A stretch of 64,000 bases of DNA from JAGVSZ01 sp963716855 (GCA_963716855.1 CAVQUV010000032.1:1-64000), one strand, 5' to 3'. Numbered from the stretch's first letter, positions 1 to 9,849 are shown. The notes: generated by a model from the letters alone, not told the origin. Program-made: numbers and translations.

Positions 1-430
1 CCATCGGGATGATCAATTTCTTCCTGATGTCCGCGCTGGCCGTCTTTGCGTTCGGCGTGCCGCACAAGGGCGATTTCCTGCTGCTGACCCTGGCCGCATT
101 GCTCTTCGTCACCGCCGCCACCGGCCTCGGCCTGTTGATTTCGACCTTCACCCGCAGCCAGATCGCCGCCATTTTCGCCACGTTGCTCGGCACCATCATT
201 CCAGTCGACGCAGCTTCTCCGGCATGATCGACCCGGTGTCCTCGCTCGAGGGCGGGGCGCGCTTCATCGGCGAGATCTTTCCGGCCACGCATTTCCTGAC
301 GATCTGCCGCGGCACATTTTCCAAAGCGCTGGGGTTCGCCGACCTGGGCCGTTCGCTCTTGCCGCTGGGCCTCGCCATTCCGGTGATCGTCGGCCTCAGC
401 GTCGCGCTGCTGAGGAAGCAGGAGCGTTAG
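1..430 (+). CDS. rbbA: RbbA-type ABC transporter, C-terminal permease end (partial)
   Basis: This is the last part of an ABC-2 type permease domain like the C-terminal half of RbbA/YhiH, where two ATPase domains precede the membrane part. The gene is cut by the window start. Hydrophobic helices are visible in 9-225 (with LGLLISTFTRSQ). The motif SGMIDPVSSLEG follows in another frame and the protein ends ALLRKQER at 428-430. The frame change is explained by one extra base in 'cagcttctcc' (211-220). The yhhJ-like gene starts four bases downstream, the pairing known from enterobacterial rbbA-yhhJ. The family assignment rests on remembered sequence similarity. Confidence 0.75.
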   Translation, partial: HRDDQFLPDVRAGRLCVRRAAQGRFPAADPGRIALRHRRHRPRPVDFDLHPQPDRRHFRHVARHHHSSRRSFSGMIDPVSSLEGGARFIGEIFPATHFLTICRGTFSKALGFADLGRSLLPLGLAIPVIVGLSVALLRKQER

Positions 431-433
431 CCG

Positions 434-1566
434 ATGCAGCACCTGGCTCAATATTTTCTATCTCGGGGTCAAGGAACTGCGCAGCCTCGGCCGCGACACG
501 CATGATGCTGGTGCTCATCGTGTTCGCGTTCACCGGTCCGGATCTATCTGACCGCCACCGGCATGCCGGAATCGCTGCACAAGGCGCCGATCGCCATCGT
601 CGACGAAGACCGCTCGCAATTGTCGCAGCGCATCGTCAACGCCTTCTATCCGCCCCATTTCCAGGCGCCGGCGATCATCGACCCATACGCCACGGACCCC
701 GGCATGGATGCAGGCCTCTACACCTTCGTCCTCGACATCCCGCCCGATTTCCAGCGCGACGTGCTGGCCGGGCGCCAGCCGACGATCCAGCTCAACGTCG
801 ACGCCACGCGCATGACGCAGGCCTTCATCGGCAACGGCTATATCCAGAGTCATCGTCAACGGCGAGGTGACGGCCTTCGTCCAGCGTCATCGCGCGCACG
901 CCACCCTGCCGGTCGAACTCGAAGTGCGCGTGCTGCTTCAATCCGAATCTGAGCAAGGTGTGGTTCGGCTCGGTCATGGAGCTGATCAACAGCATCACCG
1001 ATGCTCTCCATCATCCTCACCGGCGCGGCGCTGATCCGCGAGCGCGAGCACGGCACCATCGAGCATCTGCTGGTGATGCCGCTGACCCCGTTCGAGATCA
1101 TGATGGCCAAGGTGTGGTCGATGGGCCTGGTGGTGGTGGTCGTGGCGACGGCGTCGCTCGTCTTCGTCGTGCAGGGCTGCTCGAGGTGCCCATCGAGGGC
1201 TCGATCGCGCTGTTCGTCGCTGGCGACGGCGCTGCACCTGTTCGCCACCACCTCGATGGGCATCTTTCTGGGCACCGTGGCGCGCTCGATGCCGCAGTTG
1301 GGCCTGTTGATGATCATCATCCTGCTGCCGCTGCAGATGCTGTCCGGCGGCATGCACGCCGCGCGAGAGCATGCCCGAATTGGTGCAGAACATCATGCTG
1401 GCGGCGCCGACCACCCATTTCGTCTCGCTCGCCCAGGCCATTCTCTACCGCGGCGCCGGCTTCAGCGATCGTCTGGCCGCAGTTTCTCGCCCTGCTCGCC
1501 ATCGGCAGCGTCTTTTTCGCGCTGGCGCTGAGCCGCTTCCGCAAGACCATCGGCTCGATGGCCTGA
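434..1566 (+). CDS. yhhJ: YhhJ-like ABC-2 transporter permease, several frameshifts
   Basis: Read across frames, this encodes a permease of about 375 residues matching YhhJ. It has an N-terminal helix, a periplasmic domain (APIAIVDEDRSQLSQRIVN, then IPPDFQRDVLAGRQPTIQ and NVDATRMTQAF), and a C-terminal ABC-2 membrane domain (ALIREREHGTIEHLLVMPLT, SMPQLGLLMIIILLPLQ, THFVSLAQAILYRGAGF), ending FRKTIGSMA at 1566. At least five frame changes break it (near 450, 510-550, 850-960, 1170 and 1365). Start ATG 434 is right after rbbA. It is probably the membrane partner of the upstream ATPase-permease in an efflux system. The breaks could be pseudogenisation, but the conserved residues between them argue for sequence error. 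Confidence 0.7.
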
Positions 1567-1741
1567 TCGACACGGATTCGAGTTGAACCGCCCGCTGCTC
1601 CCTCGCCACTGCCCGCAACCACTTTTGAGGAGAAGATCCATGAACGAAGAGAGCCCCAAGCCATTCCGGGACCCGGCGCCACCCTGTCGACACGCTCGGC
1701 GCTGTTCGAACGGCTCCGGCCGCGCCGCGGGCACCCGCAAG

Positions 1742-2398
1742 ATGCTGGCCCGAGTCCTGCTCTGCATCGGCGCTATTCAACTGTTTTCTGGAGGTATGGC
1801 GATGGCCATTGAAGAACCTGCCTATACGGCCACCCTGCAGCAGGGCGATTTGGAAGTGCGCGACTATCCGGCGCGGATCGCGGCGGAGGTCACGGTGACG
1901 GGCGAGCGTAGCGAGGCGGTGAGCGCCGGGTTTCGTTTGTTAGCCGCCTATATCTTCGGCGGCAACACCCGCAACCAGAGCATTGCCATGACCGCGCCGG
2001 TGGTACAGGCGCCCGTTGCCGGAGAGAAGATCGCGATGACGGCGCCGGTCACCCAGACCGGGCAGGGTAGCGCCTGGATCATACGCTTCGGGATGCCGAG
2101 CAATTACACGCTCGACACCTTGCCCGCGCCCAAGGATCCGAAAGTCCGCCTGATAGCCCTCCCCGCCACGCGATTTGCCGTGATCCGCTTTTCAGGTCTG
2201 GCCAGAGAGCCCGACATCGAAAGCAAGACGGCTGAACTGAATGCGTACATCGTCGCGCGAGGCCTGCACCCCGCGGGCCCACCCTCGCTTGCACGCTACA
2301 ACCCGCCGTGGACTCTCTGGTTCCTGCGACGCAATGAAGTCATGATTCCGCTGCAGATTGGAACGACGGAGACAAGCCGAGGCCGGCTCCCTCAATAA
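1742..2398 (+). CDS. SOUL family heme-binding protein
   Basis: Continuous frame for a protein of about 218 residues of the SOUL/HEBP heme-binding family. The chosen ATG begins a signal-like segment (MLARVLLCIGAIQLFSGG) followed by the family core: YTATLQQGDLEVRDYPARI, NQSIAMTAPVVQ, GEKIAMTAPVTQ and a WTLWFLRRNEVM end. The repeated 'IAMTAPV' motif is diagnostic. An in-frame ATG at 1640 has a better Shine-Dalgarno sequence (gaggaga), but the extra 34 residues do not look like the family. A frame change between 1640 and 1742 is possible. The protein is probably periplasmic. Related bacterial proteins bind heme, but the ligand is not shown here. Confidence 0.8.
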   Translation: MLARVLLCIGAIQLFSGGMAMAIEEPAYTATLQQGDLEVRDYPARIAAEVTVTGERSEAVSAGFRLLAAYIFGGNTRNQSIAMTAPVVQAPVAGEKIAMTAPVTQTGQGSAWIIRFGMPSNYTLDTLPAPKDPKVRLIALPATRFAVIRFSGLAREPDIESKTAELNAYIVARGLHPAGPPSLARYNPPWTLWFLRRNEVMIPLQIGTTETSRGRLPQ

Positions 2399-2413
2399 CC
2401 CGCAGCTCAGGGC

Positions 2414-3090
2414 TCACTCCCGCTGTGGCGGTCCCGCGGATCCGGTCTGCGCGCGAACGCCGCGCGCCGTCTCGGCGCAGAACGCTGCAAGGTCTTCCAG
2501 CACCGTCTGCACGGCCCGATTGGCTGCCACCACGCCTCCGTAGGGGTCGTCGCTGGCAGCGGGAATGGCCGCATCGAATTGCCGCGCGGCAAGCACCCGT
2601 CGCGTCTTGTCGTCCACCAGGTACGCTCGGAGCGTGAAGCGCACACGACTCCGCTGCGTGGTGAACTCGTGCTGCAAGCCAATGATCTCGGTATCGAGCC
2701 GCAGGTCGCCACCCGCAGCGCTGGGCGTCAGCACGACCGCACGGAACGCGCCGGTGCTCTCGATGGCGGCGACCAGCAACGGCGCGAGCATGCGCGCCGG
2801 CGGGTCCACCCATTCGCTGTGCGCGAAGTACTCGAGCTGGTGGCGCTCGCGCACGTAGATGATCCGGGAACTGTCGAAACCGGCTGCCGCGCGCGGAGGA
2901 TTGACCGTCAGGGTCGGTGCGGTGACCGGTGCGCCCACGCGCCGCGGTTCAGCCCGCGCACTGTCGAGCGAATAGAAGCTCGGAGTCGGCGTTGCCGCTG
3001 GCAACAGCCAACTGCAGGCGCTGACTGCCAGCAGCGCAAGACCGCTGGCCACGAGCCGGTATCCGTAGCGACGATCGAGGGTTTCTTCAC
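2414..3090 (-). CDS. ABC-type transport auxiliary lipoprotein (PqiC/ABC_trans_aux family)
   Basis: Last gene of the minus-strand Mce operon. A lipobox is visible (LLAVSAC), followed by SFYSLDSARAEP and a PF03886-like domain (RIIYVRERHQLEYFAHSEWV, DLRLDTEIIGLQHEF, VRFTLRAYLVDDKTRRVLA) of about 200 residues. Proteins of this family are outer-membrane lipoproteins that work with MCE transporters. The likely start is GTG 3090, which overlaps the TGA of the upstream Mce gene as GTGA, the same junction used elsewhere in the operon. This needs one frame correction near 3040-3070. ATG 3103 is the uninterrupted alternative. Confidence 0.82.
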
Positions 3091-4028
3091 GGCCTTGATG
3101 CATCCGGTTGCTGACTCTCCCGGTCCTTCCGGCACCGGCCTGCGACCGAACAGCAGGCCGCGCGGATTGCGCTCGGTCTGCTCGGTCAGGCGCCGCAGCG
3201 AGGTCGACAGCACGCTGAGTTCGCCGAGCAGGCGTTCCAGTTCGGGCAGCGTTTCCGCGGTGAAGCGCTTTACGTCGGCGCCGACCGAGTCGACCGTCGT
3301 GCCGGCACTGGCGCTCGTCCGGGCGACCTCGTTCCCCATTTTCTCGATGGCGTCGGCACTGCGTCCGATGCGATCGATCACGGGCCCGACCTGAGCCGTC
3401 GCGCGTGAGGCATTTTCGAAAGTGCGGGCCGCGCTGGCGATGCCCGCGTCGATCGTGTCCTTGCGCGCGGCGATCGTGTGCGCCACGGTGGCGATGTCGG
3501 CGAGCGTGCTGGTGAGCGCGGCCCGGTTCTCGTCGCTGAGAGTGGCATTGATGTTGTTCGATGTGCTGTCCAGCTTCGCCAGCACGCGTGGTCAGCACAT
3601 TCTCCAGTCGCGCGCTGAGCGAGGGCTTGGTGCGGATCACCGGATAGTCGCTTCCCGGCGCCGCGCGCAGCGGCGGCGCATCGCGCGCGCCTCCGCTGAG
3701 TTCGACATAGGCGATGCCCGTCAGGCCCTGGGTGTTCAGCACCGCCACCGTGTCCTCCTTGATCGGCGTTCCGCGCTCGATGGCAAAGAGCAGGTTCACC
3801 CGTTCCGGGTTGCCCGGATCGAGCCGGATCTCCCGCACCTTGCCCACGTCGACGCCGTTGTACTTGACCGGCGCATTCAGATTGAGGCCGGCCACCGATT
3901 CATCCGACACCGCGCGATACAGGTCGTAGTGCTTCTGAAAGGCCCCGCCCGAAGCGAGCCAGAGCACGCCCGCGATCAGCGCCGCGCCCGAGGACCAGCA
4001 CGAACGCCGCCGACGAGCGGTAGTTCAC
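3087..4028 (-). CDS. MCE/MlaD domain periplasmic lipid-transport protein, frameshifted
   Basis: Membrane-anchored MCE protein that would form the periplasmic ring of a phospholipid ABC transporter. It has an N-terminal helix (VNYRSSAAFVLVLG then IAGVLWLASGG) and an MCE domain (LNAPVKYNGVDVGKVREIRL, LNTQGLTGIAYVELSGG). A long helical tail follows (LDSTSNNINATLSDENRAAL to LPELERLLGELSVLSTSLRR), ending near GLLFGRRPVPEGPGE. The start is GTG 4028, overlapping the ATPase stop as GTGA. Frame changes occur near 3985, 3590 and 3120. The tail is typical of the longer single-MCE proteins encoded with an auxiliary lipoprotein, rather than the short E. coli MlaD. Confidence 0.82.
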
Positions 4029-4861
4029 CTTGGTTTCGATGCCGGCCTCCCCCGTCCTGCGACGGTTGTGCTCTCCCGCTCTGCTGCGCCGCTCTGCCAC
4101 GCGGGCCGTCGAAGAAGCGCCGTATCTCGGGATCGTCCATTCTCGGCAAGCTCCGACATCGAGCCGATGCCGACCACTTGCCGCCGGCGAGGACGGCGAC
4201 GCGATCGGCGACCTGCCACAGCAAGTCGAGGTCGTGGGTGATCATGACGATGGTCAGGCCGAACAGGTCGCGCAGCTTGAGCACGAGATCGTCGATGCCA
4301 CCAGCGCTGTCGGGATCGAGGCCGGCCGTGGGTTCGTCGAGGAACAGCAGTTCCGGATCGAGTGACAGCGCGCGGGCCAGGGCGGCGCGTTTCAACATGC
4401 CGCCGCTGAGTTCGGAGGGATACTGCGCGCCGACCTCGGGCTCCAGTCCGGTCATCGCGAGCTTCCACGCGGCGATGTCATCGATCAGCGTGTCGTCGAG
4501 ACCGGTGTGTTCACGCAGTGGCAGGCCGACGTTTTCCTTCACCGTCAGCGAACCGAACAAGCCACCCTGCTGGAACATCACGCCCCAGCGCTGGCGCAGC
4601 GCAAGCGCGTCGGCATCCCCGAGGGTGGCCAGGTCCAGGCCAAGGACCTGGATCGAGCCGGAGTCCGGCGTGTGCAGCAGAATCATCTCGCGCAGCAGCG
4701 TCGACTTGCCGGAGCCGCTGCCGCCGATCACCGCGAAGATCTCGGCACGCCGCACCTCGAGGACTGAGGTCGGTGTGCACCGCGTGATCGCCGAACCGCG
4801 TGGTCACCTTGCTGACCTCGATAACCCGGTCTCGGTGGTGGTGCGGATCGCGGCACGTCAC
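4025..4861 (-). CDS. MlaF-like ABC transporter ATPase
   Basis: ATPase of the Mce lipid transporter. The Walker A is GGSGSGKSTLL, the Q-loop region is VMFQQGGLFGSLTV, the signature is LSGGMLKRAALARAL, Walker B is LLFLDEPTAGLDP, and the switch histidine lies in VMITHDLDLL. The N-terminal strand VIEVSKVTTRFGDHAVHTDL is in another frame, with a break near 4765. A second break near 4135 restores DDPEIRRFFDGPRGRAA and a short tail. GTG 4861 overlaps the permease stop as GTGA, and the ATPase stop overlaps the MCE start the same way, so translation is probably coupled. Confidence 0.85.
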
Positions 4862-5993
4862 AGCCCCAGGGCGCTGAAGACGATCGAGAACAACGCGTCG
4901 GCCACGATCACGAGGAAGATGGACTGCACGACGCTGAGCGTCGTCTGCCGGCCGACACTGTCGGCGCCGCCCTGGGTCCGAAAGCCCTGAAAGCACCCGA
5001 CCACCACAATGATGACGGCGAAGACCGGGGCCTTCCCGACGCCGACCAGATAGGCGGTGATACTGACAGCATTGACGAAGCGGTCGAGGAACTCCCGGAA
5101 ATCCGACATCCAATTGAGCGCGTGCCATGATCATGCCGCCCAGGACTCCCAGCAGATCCGCGAACACCGTCAACAGAGGGAGGGCCACCAGCAGCGCGAT
5201 GATCTTCGGGAGGACCAGCACCTCCAGCGGCGCGATCCCGATGGTGCGCATCGCATCGATCTCCTCGGTCACGCTCATCGTTCCGATCTGGGCGGCATAG
5301 GCTGATCCGGAGCGGCCGGCGACGATGATGGCGGTGATCAAGGGCGCGAATTCCCGCAGCATCGACAGGCCAATCAGATCGACGACGAAGATGTTCGCCC
5401 CATAGTTCCTGAGCTGATCTGCGCCTTGGTACGCGATGACCACGCCGAGCAGGAACGACAGCAGGCCGACGATGGGCAGTGCGTCGAATCCGGCGCTTCG
5501 GAGGTTGTGGAGGATCGGCCGCCACCGGAAGCGCGACGGATGCGCAATATTCGCGGCCAGCGCGACAGCACCCTCGCCGACGAATCCGAGTATCGCAGCC
5601 GCCTGCTCGAAGCTCGCCGCCGTGCTGGCGCCAATTCGGTAGAGCCACGTCGGCGATGGGCCGGCGACAGGCGGGGGTTTCCGGCACGTTCCGCGAGGTG
5701 CTGCGCCACGACGTCAGCAGTCTGGCCAAGTCCGGACGCAAACCCTGTAGCGTGACCTTCTGGCCGTCGGCGCGCAGCCGCAGCAGCAGCGTCTGGAGCA
5801 GCCACGCGCCGGCCGTGTCCAGCGCCTCGACATGGGCGCCATCCGCGATCACATCCGTTCCCGAAGCGACTTGCACTGATTCAAGCCGGTGTGCAAGGCT
5901 GCCGATGCCGCGTGCAGTCCAGGATCCGGACAACCGGATCTCCGCCGGGTTGGGCTGCTCGACTGCAGCAGGCTCAAAGGGATTCGGTTTCAT
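4858..5993 (-). CDS. STAS-MlaE fusion permease of the Mce ABC transporter
   Basis: First gene of the four-gene minus-strand operon. Residues 1 to about 105 form a STAS/MlaB-like domain (LSGSWTARGIGSLAHRLESV, VEALDTAGAWLLQTLLLRL). An MlaE-type permease follows: VIAYQGADQLRNYGANIFVV, LIGLSMLREFAPLITAIIVA, GRSGSAYAAQIGTMSVTEEI, AMRTIGIAPLEVLVLPKIIA and VGKAPVFAVIIVVVGCFQGF. The domains are fused, whereas E. coli has separate MlaB and MlaE. About four frame changes occur (near 5715, 5600-5500, 5445 and 5115). ATG 5993 gives MKPNPFEPA and fits the domain start. The family moves phospholipids between membranes; direction cannot be told here. Confidence 0.82.
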
Positions 5994-6142
5994 GGCTATC
6001 CGGCACGCTAAAGCAAATGTCCTGTCGGGTATGTACGCTGGCGCACAGAGCGTCACCAAGGGAGGGAGTCACCATGTCTTGCGACGGGTGCATACTCTGC
6101 CTTGCCGCGAATTTTCCTTTTGGCCCGCTATAGAAGATCAAC

Positions 6143-6768
6143 ATGCGCACGTCACCTGGAACGGCACCGCACTGACCGCATCGGCTGGCTCCGCGCCGCG
6201 GTGCTGGGCGCCAACGACGGGGTGGTCTCGACCGCCAGCCTCGTCCTCGGCGTCGCGGCCGCCGCGCCTCGCCGGCCAACGTGGTCGTGGCCGGCCTGGC
6301 GGGGCTGGTCGCCGGGGCGATGTCGATGGCCGCCGGCGAGTATGTCTCGGTCACTCGCAGGCCGACACCGAACAGGCCGATCTGGAACGGGAGCGACGCG
6401 AGCTGGCCACGGAGCCGGAAGCGCGAGCGCCGAGCTGGCCGGGTTCTACGTCGACACGCGGGCTGACCCCGACCTGGCGCACCAGGTGGCGATACAGCTC
6501 ACCGCCCACGATGCCCTGGGGGCGCACGCCCGCGACGAGCTCGGGATTTCCGAAGCCTCTCGGGCGCGGCCGATTCAGGCGGCCTTGGCGTCGGCGGCGA
6601 GCTTTGCCGTCGGGCGGCCGTGTCCCCTGCTGGTCACGCTGTATGCCCCCGAATCGGGCCTGATCCCCTGGGTTTCCGGTACCTCGCTGGCCTTCCTTGC
6701 GCTATTGGGCGGGGTCGCCGCACGGGCCGGCGGAGCACCGGTCACGGTCGCCGCGGTGCGCGTCACCT
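6143..6768 (+). pseudogene. VIT1/CCC1 family transporter, 3' truncated at a junction
   Basis: The reading across frames is a VIT/CCC1-type iron or manganese transporter: TDRIGWLRAAVLGANDGVVS, AGLVAGAMSMAAGEYVSV, QADTEQADLERERRELA, AHDALGAHARDELGIS and ARPIQAALASAASFAVG, up to AAVRVTF. Members normally continue for one more transmembrane helix. Here the sequence switches at about 6768 to an unrelated transglutaminase tail, so the last 20-25 residues are missing. Internal frame changes lie near 6150, 6265, 6355 and 6430. ATG 6143 is the best start after one frame correction. The gene is incomplete in this assembly. Confidence 0.75.
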
Positions 6769-7048
6769 TCTGTACTCGCCCACCCTCCCCTGGGGCCAAG
6801 GCGCAACCCACGCCTGGTCGGAAGTTTACCTGCCCGGCGCCGGCTGGAAAGGATTCGACTCTACGACCGGCCAAGTGGTCGGCAACGACCACATCGCAGT
6901 GGCCGTGAGCCGGCATCCCGAATCGGTGCCCCCCGTATCCGGCTCGTTTCAAGCCGCCCAACCGCCAATCCCCAATCGCCGGTCATGCACGTGTGTGGTG
7001 GAGGTAGCCGAAATCCCGGCTAGTGCGGATAGGCTGCCGCCATACTAA
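6769..7048 (+). pseudogene. transglutaminase-family protein, C-terminal fragment only
   Basis: About 90 residues matching the end of bacterial transglutaminase-like cysteine peptidases. It shows LYSPTLPWGQGATHAWSEVY, where the His of 'HAW' is the expected catalytic histidine. PGAGWKGFDSTTGQVVGNDH then contains the family Asp after 'GF', and AVAVSRHPESVPPVSGSF follows. The nucleophile cysteine and everything upstream are absent: homology begins exactly where the VIT1-like sequence stops. A frame change near 6975 separates the last strand (VEVAEIP). This is a remnant or a chimeric join, not a functional gene here. Confidence 0.72.
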
Positions 7049-7752
7049 CCCAGGATACGCTCGTAGGTTTCTTTATCGGTCCGATAACACCCGCAAGAAG
7101 CGGCTTCCAGGCCGACGCGGTCGAGAATCGTGATGTCCCCGCGGCGGTAGCTGATGAGCTTTTGCTTCAGTAGCGAATTCGCCGCTTTGGTGATGCCGAC
7201 GCGCCGTACACCCAGCATATGGGCCATTAATTCGTGGGTAACATGGAAGTGGTCCGAGTGCGCCCGGTCCTGAGTCATCAACAGCCAACGGGCGAGGCGC
7301 GCCTCCACCACATGGAAGCGGGTACAGGCGGCCGTTTGCGCGAGCTGGCTCATCGACACATAGAGGTAGCGCTTCAACTCCTGCTGTAGCGCAGGACTCT
7401 GTTCGAGTTCACGGAGAAACGATGGCGCCGTCATGCGCAGTGCGGGGCCTGCCCCCTGAACCATAGCGTGAAATGGCGCGACATCGACTCCCAGCATGAG
7501 GGTAATTCCGAGCATGCCTTCATTACCGATCAGCCTCACTTCCAAACTTGCGCCGCCATTGATGGGCGTCATCAAGGAAATGAAGCTTCCGGTCGGGAAG
7601 TAAACGTGCGAAATGAGTTCTCCGGGGCGGTAGAGCACCTCGGCAAAAATGAGCTCGATTTGTTCGCAATTTGCGAGCAACTGTTCGCGATCCTTGCGGG
7701 GTAGGGCAGCCAGCAGACGATTGGTAGCGGGGACAGCTTGGGTGGACGGCAC
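7045..7752 (-). CDS. Crp/Fnr-family transcriptional regulator 1
   Basis: Uninterrupted gene for a regulator of about 235 residues. An N-terminal cyclic-nucleotide-like sensor (EVLYRPGELISHVYFPTGSF, ASLEVRLIGNEGMLGITLML) precedes a C-terminal Crp-type winged helix (VTHELMAHMLGVRRVGITKA, then LKQKLISYRRGDITILDR). GTG 7752 is chosen because AGGAGAG lies seven bases upstream. The 'SLMTPINGGASLEVRLIGNEG' type of sensor is common in environmental proteobacteria and lacks an FeS cysteine cluster, so oxygen sensing of the Fnr kind is not indicated. The target genes are unknown. It is followed on the same strand by nothing of its own operon. Confidence 0.88.
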   Translation of the reverse strand: MPSTQAVPATNRLLAALPRKDREQLLANCEQIELIFAEVLYRPGELISHVYFPTGSFISLMTPINGGASLEVRLIGNEGMLGITLMLGVDVAPFHAMVQGAGPALRMTAPSFLRELEQSPALQQELKRYLYVSMSQLAQTAACTRFHVVEARLARWLLMTQDRAHSDHFHVTHELMAHMLGVRRVGITKAANSLLKQKLISYRRGDITILDRVGLEAASCGCYRTDKETYERILG

Positions 7753-8095
7753 GGGTGTCTCTCCTGCGATATTTGGGGAAACCCGACAGGCGGGCACAAA
7801 AAATTCAGGACGATGATAATCCCGATGTCGGAGGTTGCTAGGGAGGATGGCTCCACTAATCAGGAGATCAAATTACCGCAGAAGCTTTCTGCCGTCTGTA
7901 CGTTAGCGCACGTATACCGATCGATGGAAGCGGGATCGGGACCAGTCGGCGAACTAACCAGTCAAGGCTGCGCGGCTCCCCGAACATGAATCCCCTGACG
8001 CCATGACCGGTTCTCATCACCCGTCTCTTCCAGAGGCAGAGGAGACACGTTCGCTTCGCGTCTTGTCATGGTAAAGTACGCTCGAATGCGCGATG
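7753..8095. other. 343-bp intergenic region between the two Crp-type regulators
   Basis: No credible gene. It holds the ribosome-binding site of regulator 1 (near 7758-7764) and an inverted repeat TACGT-6-ACGTA at 7899-7914, which could be an operator upstream of regulator 1. No terminator with a T-run was seen. Confidence 0.4.
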
Positions 8096-8829
8096 TCAAT
8101 GGGCCGCGCCGTGGAGAGAGGGGAGCAGGCGATCGAATTCCGTTTTGACCACTTGGTAGCACTCGCAGACCCGCGCTTCCAATCCCGGCCGGTCCAGCAC
8201 CGTGATGTGGCCACGGCTGTAATCAATCAATCCCGCTCGCTGCAATTTCCCTGCGGCCTCCGTGACGCCTTCGCGGCGCACGCCCAGCATATTGGCGATC
8301 AATTCCTGGGTCATGGTCAACTCGTTCGAAGGGAGCCGGTCGAGGCTTAGCAGCAGCCAGCGGCAGAGTTGCTGGTCCACCGAATGATGCCGATTGCAGA
8401 CCGCCGTCTGCGCCATCTGGGTAATCAGCGCCTGGGTATAGCGCAGCAACAAATGGTGTAGCACGCGACGCCCGTATGCGGTCGAATTCCTGCATAAGCA
8501 GATGCCCCCGCAGCCGATAGGCGTAGCCCGCGCTCTGCACGACGGCCCGATTCGGCATGGTTCCGCCGCCCATGAAGAGGGCGACACCGATGATGCCTTC
8601 GTTGCCGACCACGGCGATTTCGGCCGACGCGCCATTCTCCATGACGTAAAGCAGGGATACGATGCAGGTCGTGGGGAAATAGGCGTAACGCAACTCGTCC
8701 CCGGACTCGTAAAGGACTTCGCCGAGCGGCATCGGGACCAGTTCCAGATGGGGGAAAAGGCGCTCGTATTCGATCTGCGGGCAGGGCGTCGAGAAGATGG
8801 TTTTGCCGAGGACTATGTGGGTCAGTCAT
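8096..8829 (-). CDS. Crp/Fnr-family transcriptional regulator 2, frameshifted
   Basis: Second regulator of the same family, about 240 residues when read across frames. The start MTDPHSPRQNHLLDALP leads to LGEVLYESGDELRYAYFPTT, SAEIAVVGNEGIIGVALFMG, then MAQTAVCNRHHSVDQQLCRW and the winged helix MTQELIANMLGVRREGVTEA with GLIDYSRGHITVLDR. Frame changes are near 8745 and 8475. It is clearly paralogous to regulator 1, sharing the AxMLGVRR recognition helix. The ATG at 8829 has no strong Shine-Dalgarno. Two tandem regulators of this type often respond to overlapping signals, but which ones is not shown. Confidence 0.82.
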
Positions 8830-9084
8830 AGCAGTGCTACAGACATCGAGTGTTGTTCAAGCAAGATCGACCGGTTCGGGAACTGGGGCTTCGGTGGAAG
8901 TCACGATGAGTTACAGCATACCCGATCTCTGTGTCGGCATGACCTTCACAGAATGCGTTGTGCTGCAAGCGTAGGGAGTGTCGCCGGAGAAAGCTAGCGG
9001 GACGACCATCCTCGGTGCGCTGCCGCACAGACCCGGCCGGGGATTGGCGCATCCTTTCCCTCAAATCACCGCCGGAGAACGGCA

Positions 9085-9706
9085 ATGTGCCTCCACAATG
9101 GGTTTCGGGCTTCCCGGGCGGTCTTGATGGGCGCCTTGGCTTTTTCCGGCTGTACCTCGGAACAGCTCGGGTGAGCAAGGCAAACTGACGCAGCAAGAGA
9201 AAGGGAGTGCCGCCACCAAACCTGTTCACAAGGAGGTCGGCGAGGCGTCTTGGTATGGCCCGGGATTTCAAGGCCAGGAGACCGCCAATGGCGAGACCTT
9301 TGACCAAAAAGAGATGACGGCCGCCCATCCGAGTTTGCCGATGGGGACCAAGGCCAAAGTGACCAACCTCGAAAATGGCAAAAAGGTCGAGGTCAGGATC
9401 AATGACCGTGGACCCTATGCCGACAATCGCGTCATCGATTTATCCAGCGCAGCGGCTAAAAAGCTTGATATGAAAGAGGACGGCACCACCCAGGTCAAGA
9501 TTGAGACTAAACCCGCCGCGAAAGAGAGCTCCTCGGGCCAGCGATGCGAAACCGGCTCTGGTTCGATAGTGCCGACTCATTGCGACGACGTCTTTTCCAC
9601 ACAGGCTCGATTCATCGCGGCGAAGCCGGTGCCAGCCACCGCGGCCTGGCGGCGGCAGGACCCTTATGTGCCTTACCGTACAGACGGCGCCGGACGGTAC
9701 GCCTAA
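9085..9706 (+). CDS. rlpA: RlpA-like septal ring lipoprotein (double-psi beta-barrel)
   Basis: Signal and lipobox at the start (LMGALAFSGC, cysteine at about residue 23), a frame change at about 9165-9175, then a double-psi beta-barrel: VGEASWYGPGFQGQETANGE, TAAHPSLPMGTKAKVTN, KKVEVRINDRGPYADNRVID and LSSAAAKKLDM. RlpA proteins act on peptidoglycan, cleaving strands without stem peptides, and keep a His and an Asp in these motifs (here H of AAHPS and D of NDRGPY). There is no SPOR domain: after about residue 150 the tail is low in similarity and may be misframed. ATG 9085 follows 'ggagaac'. Confidence 0.78.
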
Positions 9707-9849
9707 GCTGCAGTCCAGTGACTTCGAGACGCAAACGGCAACAGGCTAATCCCGGCCTGGGCTGTCGAGAAAGTCCCGATAGGGAGCAGGCAGGACTCGG
9801 CGAGTGATGGATCGATACACCAATCAGCTTTTTAACTTTGGGGAAACCA

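Noticed and set aside
1..1566. Programmed frameshifting in yhhJ and other genes
   Set aside because: There are too many breaks, at sites without slippery motifs and in unrelated genes. Sequence error or decay is simpler.
3422..4990. 522-codon plus-strand open frame opposite the Mce operon
   Set aside because: Shadow of the well-identified MCE and ATPase genes on the minus strand.
5479..6663. 394-codon plus-strand open frame spanning the STAS domain and VIT1 start
   Set aside because: It covers the antisense of the STAS-MlaE gene and then a wrong frame of the VIT1-like gene.
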